DNA of 64,000 nucleotides from Campylorhamphus procurvoides (lineage: Eukaryota > Chordata > Aves > Passeriformes > Dendrocolaptidae): assembly GCA_013396655.1 (NCBI GenBank), contig WBMV01005073.1, forward strand, positions 868,001 through 932,000, read 5' to 3'. This document shows, one piece after another, positions 1-11,126 of the stretch. The stretch's first letter is position 1, and each line of letters opens with the position of its first letter. Position numbers and translations under genes: made by a program. The notes under the pieces were generated by a model. It saw nothing but the letters and a program-made list of their open reading frames with translations, did no database searches and was not told the DNA's origin.

Positions 1-105
1 TTATAATCAAGTTAGTCCCCATACTAAGCTCCATCTATGTTGTCACAGCTGTATTGGTCATCCCACCAGAACCAAGCATAGTGGAAAACAAATAAGAGGG
101 TAAAA

Positions 106-168
106 TATGAAAAGAAAAAAACACAAAAAACCTCCAAAATCAACCAAAAAAAAACACTAGAAAGAAAG
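106..168. repeat. A-rich low-complexity tract
   Basis: This run is almost purely A with scattered C and G, including runs of seven to nine A. It resembles the A/C-rich tracts at 1739-1830 and 47864-47995. No source element is visible beside it. Confidence 0.6.
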
Positions 169-1738
169 CTAGGAGCTTGTTTCATGATTTTGGATCTGTT
201 TCACACTTTCTTCTTCTTTTCTACAATGTTATGGTAGGAAATATCTTACACGGATCTTTTTTAGGCTGCAATGCCCTTATCAGAACAGGATCTTGAACAG
301 TGCTTGTTAAAAAAAACCATGCATCTACAGAGATCTATAAAGATCACTCTTCACATACTGTACACATAGAACTATTCATCCCTATGAATTCAGGAGACAT
401 CTGACAGAGAAGTCAAACAGCAGTCTGAGAGAAGCTTAGAGTCTCTCCTGTCCCTGAGCCTCATAGACTACAATTCTGAGTCATGCAATGATAAGAGACA
501 TCCAACTCTGTGTGGTCTCACTTGGGAGACTTGCCAGGGCATCTAAAGTCAGAATATACAAACCCAGCATGTATAGATCACTTCTTTTCATCATCAAAAT
601 ACTGTGAATACTGGACTGTAATATGGTGACTGTTGTGACAGACTCAGCAGGTCAGGAAAAAAAAAAAAAGGATAAAACCTAATCCAGCTACAGCCACAGA
701 AAACTGAAGTCAGCGGCACAAATATTCTACTAGAGCTGAGGCAGGGTGTGGAAACACGTTATCAAATATGTCAAAAACCCCTTAATTATTGTACCTTTCA
801 AGTGGCCTCTATGCTTGAACCAAAAGGTGACATCAGTTGAAGGCTGAACAACAACTCCATAAATAAAGATTGTAACATAGGTTATAATAAAGCAAAACTC
901 TCCCTCCAATATGCCAGAAGTTCAGTTCCATCTTTAATCAAGACCTGCAAGACTAGTGAACGTGGCTTGGTTCTCAGTCCCACAACATACTAAAGTGAAC
1001 CTTAAATCATTTATTTTGGTGTCCCTGATAGTGCTTCCTTAGCATCAGCATGAAGCATTGATTATGACTTTAGGATGCTGTATTTCATACATTTTAGCCT
1101 GTTTCACAGCACATGTATGCAGGGTAGGAACGCTTTAGAAATGACAGTGTTTTAATTTCACAATGATCATGCATTATGATGTCAACCATGCTCCCAAGGA
1201 AAATTCCAGTCTATGCATAAAATTGACTCACAGGACTTTCATCATACCAACTGATAAGGATAAAATGATATTCCACTCATCTCTCAACTCCCCACTTCAT
1301 ACTTAAGTCCCACAGGAAAAACAAATGCCCCATACCCCCATTTGCTTGGGCAAATGTGTGGGCAGATTTACATTTTTTAAATGTTATGGTCATAACCCAT
1401 CATTTAAGAACAGATCTTTGATATTTCTTTATGTTCATTTTTAAAACAAAAGTCAAATATAAATTGGTGAATTTGGTCTGTGAGACATAGGAAAATCACC
1501 ATCTGGAGCTCACTGAGACAAAAAGAGAGGAAGCTTCCTTTCATCAAGGGTGATACTGAGGTCATAGTGAAGTGCTAACAATAATCTATTGCTTCAGAGA
1601 CTGCTTTAAAATCCTACATGCTTTGCAAAAGAAAAATAAAGATTTACATATTATCTGCCTTGTGATACTGAAGATTAGAAAAACTGTCTATTATAAGTCT
1701 TATATGGAAACATTAGCTTTAATTCCTTTGAGGAAACA

Positions 1739-1830
1739 GCAACAATAAAAAAACAAACCAACAAACAAAAAACAGAAACAAACCAAAAACCCTACCACCA
1801 CCAACAAAAAAATACAACCAAAAAACCCCT
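1739..1830. repeat. A/C-rich low-complexity tract
   Basis: About 90 bp consist almost only of A and C, in irregular CAAA, CCAA and ACCACC units. It is a degenerate simple repeat, not a clean microsatellite. It is the same type as the longer tract at 47864-47995 and the complementary T/G tracts near 53030 and 56010. Confidence 0.75.
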
Positions 1831-4800
1831 GGGAAATATAAGTCAAATATAATTAAACAAATAATATTTTGATACGCTGTTAAGAGATACTACCCAAAGG
1901 CAAATTCTAAAGTTGTACTTTTATTAATTGCCTAAGGACCAAAAAATATTAATAATACTTACATTGACGTACACCTTTTACATTATGCAAATCTTAGACC
2001 TCAGCTTTAATCTCCTATTTAACAGTGAGAATTGTTCTTGCCTGAGGTCCCTACTACTCAAACTTCAGGAGATTAAAAATAGCTCTCCAAACCATATAAC
2101 TTTTCTCTGATAGACAACAACCTAAGCCTTTGTGAAATGGAAAAACGGCAGTAAGGACCTTGAATAATAATGATGTTCCTCTGTTTAAAAAAATACCCTC
2201 ATTTGAGACTTCTTTATGGCATCAGACTCAGAAACTGTGACTGTGGAGCTCTGCTGAGGCCCAACAGCCTGTCAGGTGAGTAGAGACTTCTGTGTACATA
2301 AGCACATTTGTAAGGCTAGCGGAGTGCCCTAGTTCACAGAAAACTGAGAAGTTTATTTCAAGCAATAGATATGTCCGCTTATTTCTGCTTTTTCCAGGAC
2401 CTTTATTAAACCAGTGGTGTAGGGGATAAAACTGAGTAGATCAGCACCTTCCTCATACTTTGGCAGGCTACCTTTACCCTGGAAGATGCTACCTTCAGCT
2501 ACTGTTTTATGAGTCTAAGAAAAGTCTTGCTGAGAATTAAGGGCTGAGCCAGGTTATTGTTTAAGAAATAGTATTTCTTTTGACGTTCAAGGAAGCAAAC
2601 GAAAATATATTCCATAAATTCCGTCCCAAGAAAACAGAATGATTTTTGCAGTACCTTTGCCAAAACTGAACTCCTTTTTTATCCACAAGTTCTATTTTAC
2701 AACACATGTGAATCAGCACAATGTGCACTGAAAAATAAATAAATGTTGGTCGTAACTGGTTTGAAATTGGACCAAAAATGCTGAGGTTCTGATTAAAAAT
2801 AGACAGGAATAATTTATAGTTTCATTAATTTTGGAATGTGCATGAATACTGGTTTTTTTTGTAAACTATGTGTGTTGTGGGGGTCAGAAGATACAAGGAG
2901 TCAAGATGTGATGGGAGAGTTAGGTAATACAGGCAGAGTCCCAGAAATTATGATCACCTGTGGGATTTCACACCACAGAAGTAACACCTTCAGAGGTTAA
3001 AGTACCCAATAAAGAAACAATGGTGAACTCCTTGAGGGAGAGAGGAAGTTCAGCAGACAGAAGTCCACTGAATTAAGCACAGCACTGTGAGCCAAGTAGC
3101 CCAAATTTCCCTATACATCTGAACTATAAGCATATATTTTAAGGTGATGTGTAGTCAAGGAGAAGAAGCTGGCACCCACAGCTCTGACTGGTGGTTGGCT
3201 GGCCTCAAAATCATGGCTTATAGGTACCTCTCCATTTAGGCTCTCCTTGAAGACTTAACTCTCATGTGTCTATAATCACTTTTTTGATCAGATGAGTATC
3301 TTTCAGGTTCTTTCCTCTAAACAGCCCAGAAACCTTCAGTTTTTAAGGCTGAACGGTCCAAACTAAATAACTCACTACTACAAAGAACTTTCCTCACCTT
3401 AGCAACCCACTTTACAGGCTGGTTTCAAAAGCAATTGCACAGCTACAGCTGAGCAGGAGGTTAGTGAGAGGAGGACTTCCATACAGACTGTGTTTGTGCC
3501 ACAACTCAAGGTGCCAGTCTCTGCTTTGCTTAGCCCACACTGGGACAGGTGAGCCCCATCAGACAGAGGAGTAAGAATGCTCCTGCTTGGAGGGGAACTA
3601 GGTATGCTCTGGGAGGAAAGCTCCAAAAGACTAGTCTATCAGGTGTGCCAGGGACAGGAAAGATTAAGAGAAAAACAAGGACAGAACAATGGAAAGAGAC
3701 TTCTAAGAGAAGGAAGCTAAAAAGCTTTAGAGGTAACGGAGGAAAGCCCAGTGTTTTGTGACTCAGAAAACTGAGTTGGCTGACACTAAATTGAACCTAT
3801 CCAGTGTAGAAAGAGCAAAGAAGTTCATAACTGTTTTTATTTCTATTCCCTTTTATCTAATTTAAAAAAGTTATAGTATTGATTTTAACTTATTTCCTAA
3901 TTGAGAAAGTTATAAGCTCATGAAAACCTGGAGTGGGGAGCAGTTGCTGAGTGAGTGAGGGCTGCTGAGAGAGTTTAAAAGACTTTCTCTTTCAGATCAG
4001 AAGAAATAACCTATTTCACTGCAGAAACAGGTTCTAGGTAAATCCTGTTGAAGGAGCTTTTCACCCAGGCTGGGTGTCGTCATATATTTCGGGAATAAAC
4101 ACAGTAACATTTGCAAAGCAGTACCTATGATTTCTTGGTGGACTCAGAATATTAAGAATAATTCCTGTTCTTATGTATTTCAGCATGAGAGTAGAACTTA
4201 GATCTTCAGTAAAGTAGCATCAGGGCTCTCTAGAGCACATTTACTGTGATTCAGTGCAGTAAATATAATCACAATTAAACTAACTTGTCATAAGAAAGAA
4301 CAAAGTGCATTTTTGATATAGTATCTTTGATTTGGTTGATATGAAAAAACTGCGTATTCCACAGTGGGTTTCCAATTCATAATTAATTAGTCATTTTTAT
4401 TGAGTTTACTTTTACAAATATTTTGCTTTAAACAAAACCCAAGAGCTCTGTAGATTTAATTTGCATTTTGTTCCATTCCTTTCTGTTGCCATAAAAAGCC
4501 ACTCACCATTTGGCTCTGATAACTACTGAAAGAATGTCATAAGAGTTTTGAATTATACTCAGAGCCTATTTATGATAACTGGGAATCCATTTAGCCTTCC
4601 ATATTCAATCAACATGACAAAAATGACATGCAGGTAAGCTTCATTAAAGAATGAAAGATTTTTGAAATAAAATATATTCCAAGTCTGACTATTTTGCAAA
4701 ATCTTTTTAAAAATTTATTGTCACGGCTGCCATGTTTTTCAACATTTACTTCCTACATGTAGTTAAGGTTATTATTTCATTTTGACATACTTATTTTTTC

Positions 4801-5648
4801 CTATGACAGATTTGTATTCAGCAGACAGATTAATTCAGTATGCATGTGTTTGAATGATAAATATTTTAAACATTTCTTCACTGAACATGGATATATATAT
4901 TCTCTACAAAGAAGGAAATGAATCAGTCAGGTCACAATAAAAGTCCTATTGTTTGGTCTTCAAATAAAAAGGGAACAAAAAAGTTTGCACTCCCACAGTT
5001 TATGCTTCTACAGTTTCTGAGAGGAGACAAATATTCACATAAAAATATATTTTGCTGAAAATCTTTTTTAAAAAATAATGGATGTAAAGACTAAAGATGA
5101 CAATAACAATCACAGGAGTTTTCCCGATAGATTTATACTTATGACTCTCATAATCTTAAGGGAATTTAAACTGCAGATAAGCTGTTAAGTTATCAGGAAA
5201 CAGAAAAAGATGGTGAGAATATTTCCAGTAGAGAACCAACACATTTTATGAGAATCAAAGATGACAAGCTCACAAGTTGCAAAGAAGCATAACTTGTACC
5301 ATGCATATTATTCATCAGGTTGAATCCTTTTTCAAAATATGCCAGGGGATAGTACAAGGTTGACAACTGCTCTCAGGGAAGTTTTATTTTGTCAAGAATT
5401 TCACAGATGTGATTATGCTGTGTAATTTCAATATATTTTACCAGACTCCTTCAGGCATGGTTAACACTCTCCTGAAAAATATATCAACAAAATTGGTGAA
5501 GTACTTCAACATATGCCATGTCACTTATATTAGGCTGGCTGAATAATTGCAAGAGATTTAAAACTTCCTACTCAGTTATTTGGCACTATTTGCTTATTTG
5601 TTATTTGTTGATACCTGATAATTAAATGTAGTCCCTCACCATAACAGA

Positions 5649-5670
5649 ATATATATATATATGTATATAT
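5649..5670. repeat. (AT)n microsatellite
   Basis: Alternating AT runs for about 22 bp with a single G interruption near the middle. It is short and unremarkable. Confidence 0.85.
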
Positions 5671-5965
5671 TTCCTTTGCCCTTCACATTCAACAAGTGAG
5701 AACTCTACCTCAATGCATTACTCCACGAACGAATTTGAAACATAAGTAACAAAATTCATAAATTAAAAAAAAACTGTGTGCCACGAAAGAAAAGAAAATG
5801 CAATTGTTCTGTGTTTGCACTGGGAGGGAATTGATCAGGCAGAGAAAGTTGAGTGATTCAAAGAAAAGAATTAAACCATGCTACAAATGAATGCCAAAAA
5901 AATCTCTTTGGTCTAATCTAAGCTAACACGGATGAAAATATCATTTTAGTCACCTCTTTAAGGGC

Positions 5966-7273
5966 TGTACTGGGTTTGTGGGGCAAGGTTTGGTAGCGGG
6001 GGAGCTACAGTGGTGGTTCCTGTGAGAAGCTGCCAGAAGCTTCCTCTCTGTCTGACGGAGCCAATGCCAGCTGGCTCTAAGACAGACCTGCTGCTGGCCA
6101 AGGCTGAATCCACCAGCAACAATCTCCGGCATAATGCAGAAGAAGGAAACAGGGAGTGAAGGGAGCCAGGAGAGAGATTCTGCAACTGCAGCCTAAGAGA
6201 GGAGAACAGAATATGTAAAAGAAATACCCCTGCAAACACGCAGGTCAGTGAAGAAGGAGGGGCAGGAGGTGCTCCAGGCACTAGAGCAGAGATTCCCCTG
6301 CAGCCCATGGTGCAGACCACAGTAAGGCAGGATGTGTCGCTGCAGCCCATGGAGGACCACAGTGGAGCCGAGATCCACCTGTAGTCCATGGAGAAGCCCC
6401 ACAGCAGAGCAGGTGGAAGCCCGAGGGAGGCTGTGACCCTCTGTGAAGCCTGGGCTGGAGCAGGCTCCTGGCAAGAACTGTGAATCTATGGAGAGAAAAG
6501 CCCATGCAGAAGCAGGTTTGCTGGGAGGACTTGTGATCCCATGGGGGACCCATGCTGAAGCAGTTTTTTCCTAAAGGATTACACACCTTGGAAGTGACGT
6601 ACACTGGAGCAGTTAATGAAGAACTGCAGCCCACGGGAAGGATTCACAATGAAGAAGTTCATGGAGAAGAGCCTCCCATGAGATGGACCTCATGTTGGAG
6701 CCTGGAAAGACTGGGAGGAATACAATGAGGTGAGACACCATCTTTGCCCAGAGAAGGTGTTATCAGTGGAAGTACACAAGGTCAGGTTGGATGGGACGTT
6801 GAGCAACCCAAGTGAAAGATGTCCCATGGCAGGGGGCTGGGCTACAAGATCTTTGAAGGTCCCTTCCAAACCAGTCCATTCTGTGATTCTGTGCTTTTGA
6901 ACCCTTCTCCCAAGAAGAAAGAAGGGGCAGAGGCAATGTGTGATAAACTGACTGAAACTCCCCTGTCCTTTTGTGCCACTGCAGGGATCAGGTAGTAAAA
7001 CTCAGGAGTAAAGTTAAATCCATGAAAAAGGGAGAGGTGGAGGGAAGGCAGTTTTAAAATTTGAGTTTCTTTCTCATTGTCCTACTCTGATTTAATTAAT
7101 AATTTCCCCCCCAAGTTGAGTCTGCTTTGCCTGTGATGGTAATTGGCCAGTAATCTCCCCCTGCCCTTAACCCGCGAGCCTTTTGTTCTATTTCCTGCTC
7201 CCTGTCCAGCTAAAGAGGGCAGTGATAGAGCAGCTTTGGTGGGTCAGCTGATCGTGCCTAACAAGACACACCA
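5966..7273 (+). mobile_element. Degraded endogenous-retrovirus LTR, interrupted by CR1
   Basis: The 5' end begins TGTACTGGGTTTGTGGGGCA and continues through a GC-richer body that I recognise from memory as an avian LTR family, probably ERVL-like. The body contains near-repeats of a CTGCAGCCCATGG unit at about 6299, 6340 and 6379, with a weaker copy near 6623. The 3' portion (about 6898-7273) has the family's typical 'CCAAGTTGAGTCTGCTTTGC' and 'GTAATTGG' stretches and ends near a CACACCA terminus. The usual AATAAA of the family appears decayed to AATAAT near 7101-7106. No internal retroviral genes and no second LTR are present, so it is a solo-type relic. I could not find convincing target-site duplications. 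Open frames on the minus strand here (up to 143 codons) are antisense by-products of its base composition. A CR1 fragment sits inside at 6727-6893. The exact family name needs a repeat library. Confidence 0.85.
6727..6893 (+). mobile_element. CR1 LINE 3' end nested in the LTR
   Basis: The sequence follows the CR1 3' untranslated region: GTGAGACAC, then 'GCCCAGAGAAGGTGT', 'GTCAGGTTGGATGGGA', 'CATGGCAGGGGGCTGGGC' and 'AAGGTCCCTTCCAA'. It ends in two tandem copies of the CR1 terminal octamer, ATTCTGTG, at 6878-6885 and 6886-6893. The copy is heavily 5'-truncated, as most CR1 insertions are, and holds no coding sequence. LTR sequence resumes on the other side, so the CR1 inserted after the LTR was in place. 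The left junction is uncertain by about 10 bp. Confidence 0.92.
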
Positions 7274-8985
7274 AACAAGCACTTCCTCTGAGACATTTTA
7301 GAGAGCCACTGAAGCTTCCTTGACCAGAAGCCAATCTCTGTGGCCAAAAGAAAGTTAAAATGCCCAGAATCTGTATCACATATAAAAATAAAATTCATTT
7401 TTTTTCTATTGTCTGCAGTAGACCAGCAAAAACATTGAACCATGAGATCACTTAAATGCAATACAAGTATGTTACACAAGCATAATGATCCATATTTTCT
7501 TTAGTTATGGCTAAGGAATATCAATAAATTTATCAGTTTCAGCTGCACATCTAATGCTTATATTTCTAATTTCAGGACTGCACCTATCCTGTCATATAAG
7601 TATTTCAATTTGTTCTTTTTGTTCCATCATGAAATAATTTTCTTTCTCTGCCTCCACAACTCTTCAAAAAATATTTTCCACCACCTCATTCTGGTTTTAA
7701 AAATGCTTCTATAATTACACAAGAAATAATATTCCATGACTCCTTTGTCAATTTTCAGTACTTGAGTGACCACAGAAAGAAAAGAAATTGATCACAGACA
7801 AACTCTTGCAACTGTACAGTAGGAAGAATTTATAATTATAATTGTATTAGGTTTTACATTTGCAATAAATAGATATACATTTCTTAAAGTGTGAAAATCA
7901 GCTGAGGGCAACTTGAATAATAATAATACATAAAATCAAGGGAGCTCTACATAAATTTCTCCAAGATAAATTGCTGTGCTCTCAGATCACTGCTTTTTAA
8001 ATATTACATTCTAGCTCTGTCCCTTATTCATTATATAATAAAAGCTCAATACAAGTGAAACCACTATTTCATCAAAGCCAAAAGATGTTTTGACATATGC
8101 TTCAACATGGCCTTGACCTATTGTAAGATCAAAAGATACAAACATGCAGAAAAAGAAAGCAAAACCACACATAAACCCAGTGTTTGGAATTTTCTTTATA
8201 AAGCAATTTATGGTGCTTCCTTTCATAAACAGAATCAGACCAATTTCTCACTGCTGTAGAGATAGCCATATGAAAGATAACATGTCACCAGATTCCAAAC
8301 ATTCAACTAAGGTTTACCATTGTTTCAATGTATTCTTTTTCTTGTACCATGTATGTATTTCAATGCCTTAGCAGCTCAAGTCCTCTGATATTTCAGTGGT
8401 GTGTTTATATAATGCAGGGCAGTTTATCCAAATAGCCATTCCTGTTCTAAAAGTTAAAACCACCCATCTGGCACAGAACTTGATGCCAACTGTTAAGCGC
8501 TGAACTGACAGAGGATCATGACAAAATGCTAATACACTTCATGTTTTGCATGAGAACAGTAGAATTAATATGGAGGACATTATGTGAAAATAATTGAGGC
8601 ATGCCTCATCAACAGCATCTCCTACTCTTACCTCCAGTCAATAACTCAAATAATGTCAAGCCAACATTTTCAGAAAATGTGTAAGGAATTTGGCAGCTAC
8701 TTCAGCTTGCTGGCTCATTTTATGAGTAGATCCACAAAACCCAAGTCAAATAATCCTGTTTTCAAAGACTATTCTCTGAAATAATATCAGACTACTGTTA
8801 AAAAGGAGGTACTGAAACTTACTTCTGCCTTAGTAGTGGTAGGTTCAGCTAAGGGCAAAGGGAATAATATGCATTTGAATCTCCAGAACTGCACCTTTTG
8901 ATATTAATAGAGACATTTCAGAGGTCTTTCTGAGCATTTCATGGAATAAATCCACAAATATATCTATTGGAATCAGGGTTCCAAT
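7274..8985. other. AT-rich unique DNA, no gene seen
   Basis: Only frames of about 75 codons or fewer are present, and none is recognisable. An inverted repeat, ATTGGAA / TTCCAAT with a 6-nt centre, lies at 8966-8985, exactly where the GC-rich island begins. Confidence 0.55.
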
Positions 8986-9242
8986 GGCACCTCCAGCCCT
9001 GAGTGACCTTTCCCAGCTCCCAGGTGCTCCCCCACAGTCCAGGACCCAACACCAGCCCCCTGGGGCAGTCAGCCCTTACCCCAGCCATGGTGCAGCAGGG
9101 CCAGTCTCCAGCTTCAAAATCACCTGCCTGGCCTTTTCCCAGGGAGGTGCCCAATGCCCAAGGCTGGGAATGCCTGTGTCTGGCTGGGGGGTTACACAGG
9201 CCCTGGCCACTGGTACCCCCAGCCCCCAGAAAACCTTGGGAC
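8986..9242. other. GC-rich island of unknown origin
   Basis: About 255 bp that by eye exceed 60% GC sit abruptly inside AT-rich DNA. The sequence is rich in CCCCAG and CTGGGG-type words and is open in several frames at once (103 and 95 codons on plus, 71 on minus), which is what GC-rich noncoding DNA does. It has few CpG dinucleotides, so it is not a classic CpG island. On the minus strand an AATAAA lies just upstream of the block (complement of TTTATT, about 9269-9274), which would fit an LTR-like R/U5 arrangement, but I do not recognise the family. A worn repeat fragment is the most likely explanation. Confidence 0.4.
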
Positions 9243-9530
9243 TTGAGAAAAAGTTCTTTAAACAGTTCTTTATTCTACCTTATGGATTAAGATAATTAAA
9301 TAGCATATTAAAACTGTTAACTTATTATTATAAACTGCCCTTATTAGTCGTACTTTCAATTCAGTACTTTCTTCAGTCAACCCAGCAAAACGATGGTTTA
9401 GTGGTGGTAAAGCGCTTGAGACTGCCAGGTTAAAACAACCCTTTGAAAGCATACAATAAGACTAAATATTAGCAATCTTTAATAATACAGCAGATTCTGT
9501 AGGCATACAGAGTCCCTGTTTGAAAAAGAA
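9243..9530. other. AT-rich spacer, no gene seen
   Basis: Unique sequence between the GC-rich island and the hairpin. Nothing recognisable. Confidence 0.5.
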
Positions 9531-9569
9531 CAGAGGGCTAAGTTCAAAAGACATGAACTTAGCCCTCTG
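9531..9569. repeat. Perfect 15-bp inverted repeat (hairpin)
   Basis: The arm CAGAGGGCTAAGTTC (9531-9545) is followed by a 9-nt loop, AAAAGACAT, and the exact reverse complement GAACTTAGCCCTCTG (9555-9569). The arms are more GC-rich than their surroundings. The pairing does not extend beyond the arms, so the stem is short for a microRNA precursor. It could be a local inverted duplication or a remnant of a palindromic element. Function is unknown. Confidence 0.9.
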
Positions 9570-11083
9570 GTAGGCCTTGATGGGGATGGTTACAGATGCA
9601 GAATATACACTGTTGTTCTTGCTCCTTCCTCTTGTCCATTAAAAAATCACCACCATTCATCATTTGGTACAAATTGTGGTACGTTTTTTCTCATTTCAAT
9701 CTCAATGTGACAAAAACATTGGTAGATGATTTTCAAAAAACAATAATTCATGTAAAAAGCAATTGGAATTTTTCAGCTGCAGATCAGTGAATAAGCTGCC
9801 TGCTTTATTCCTATCTTAAAAATAGGTTATGGTAGTGTGTAATACAAACATCCAGAATCAGCCTCAAAAATCTCATATTCTGTTATGCACTGCCCTAGCC
9901 TTTCTTTGAACAAGGACATAAACTCAGCTGGCCATCTTAGCAATCTTATTTTCAATGGTGGCTGCAAACAGCAAGTGGGAGAAATAGAATAAAGCATATA
10001 TGATACTTCTCTTTCACTCTTCAAATCTCCATTCATTTTCAGCCCAGGGATTTCCAAAGCTGGATAAGGATGGTGTGAATTTTCTACTGGTAAGACAGCA
10101 TTCTGTCTGGATCATGGCACTACTTTCCAGCTTCTCTGCTGCAAAAGATAACCTTTTGTAACTGATAATAAAAACGGAAATAAAACTCAAAAAAATCTGT
10201 TGGCTGTTTTTAAAGTATACTCCAGCTCATTACAATTTGCAAATAATAATTTAAAAAACCCTCTTAGAATAAAACTTTATAATTTGAAAGGGTACTGAGG
10301 AGTTCCACTGCAGAGAACAAGTTTCAAAAAGTCTGCTCTCTGTGTATCAAGAATTTGGTTACACACAGCAGTCTTTGCGTAGAAACACAGGGAAAAATAT
10401 ACTGTTACCAAACTGATTGCTCAGGTCTCCTCAGTGCAGTCAAAGCTCAGCTCTGTGGAGATGTATTCCCATGTACTTTTTTCAAAGGTTCACATCTCTT
10501 TGTAATGCCCCAATTTCTGCTTCTGTTTCAATAACTACAGTTTGTGGTTCTGCTATCAAAAAAACTGCAGGCAAGAAAACAGCATCATTTTAAAAAATAG
10601 TAACTTTCATCCAGATCAAAATCTATGTTTCTGTCTCTATCCAATTTTGGGAAGACACAAGGTCAATATTCCAAAGCAAAAGATTCCATTAAGTTTCAAT
10701 ACTTTTTCTTAATGTGATTTGAGAGATGGCATACTATTAAATATGTATTTTCAAAATTCCCAAGTGGAGACTGGAAATGTTCCTAAAACAGTCTGGAGCA
10801 AGGCTCTGTGGCTTTGCACATGTCAATCGCTGAAAACTCCAATTTCTACTCAGAGTTTATGAAAGTCATTGAAATTCCACAATGTCACTGACTACTGCCA
10901 GCACGAATTGAGTCTCAACATCAAGTTCTGCAACTTACATGACTAAATGAATAACTGTTATTCTTTTCTTAATCAAATAAAGATGATGGCATAAAAAGCA
11001 GAGATTTTAAGTTATCAAATATCTACTATGAAAACTGAAGAGAAAAAATCACAAAGCAGTACAGAAAATTTTTCTAAGTGTTC

Positions 11084-11126
11084 ATTTTTGATTGTAAACT
11101 ACAAATTTTTGATTGTATACTACAAA
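11084..11126. repeat. Two-copy ~21-bp tandem duplication
   Basis: The unit ATTTTTGATTGTAAACTACAA is followed directly by a near-identical copy in which A is replaced by T in the middle (GTATACTAC). The pair is flanked by similar AAATTTTTCT words at about 11067 and 11127, which suggests slippage within an AT-rich region. Confidence 0.8.

Larger units (their letters stand above)
1..5965. other. AT-rich unique DNA, no gene seen
   Basis: No reading frame longer than about 75 codons occurs here, and none resembles a protein family I know. The overlapping short frames on both strands at 3399-3761 lie in slightly more GC-rich sequence and look like chance. No transposon ends are recognisable. Local low-complexity tracts are listed separately. 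The stretch is compatible with intergenic or intronic bird DNA. Confidence 0.6.

Noticed and set aside
5958..6634. Minus-strand open frames of 143, 117 and 93 codons
   Set aside because: They lie antisense inside the GC-rich, internally repetitive LTR body, overlap each other in different frames and match no protein. Composition explains them.
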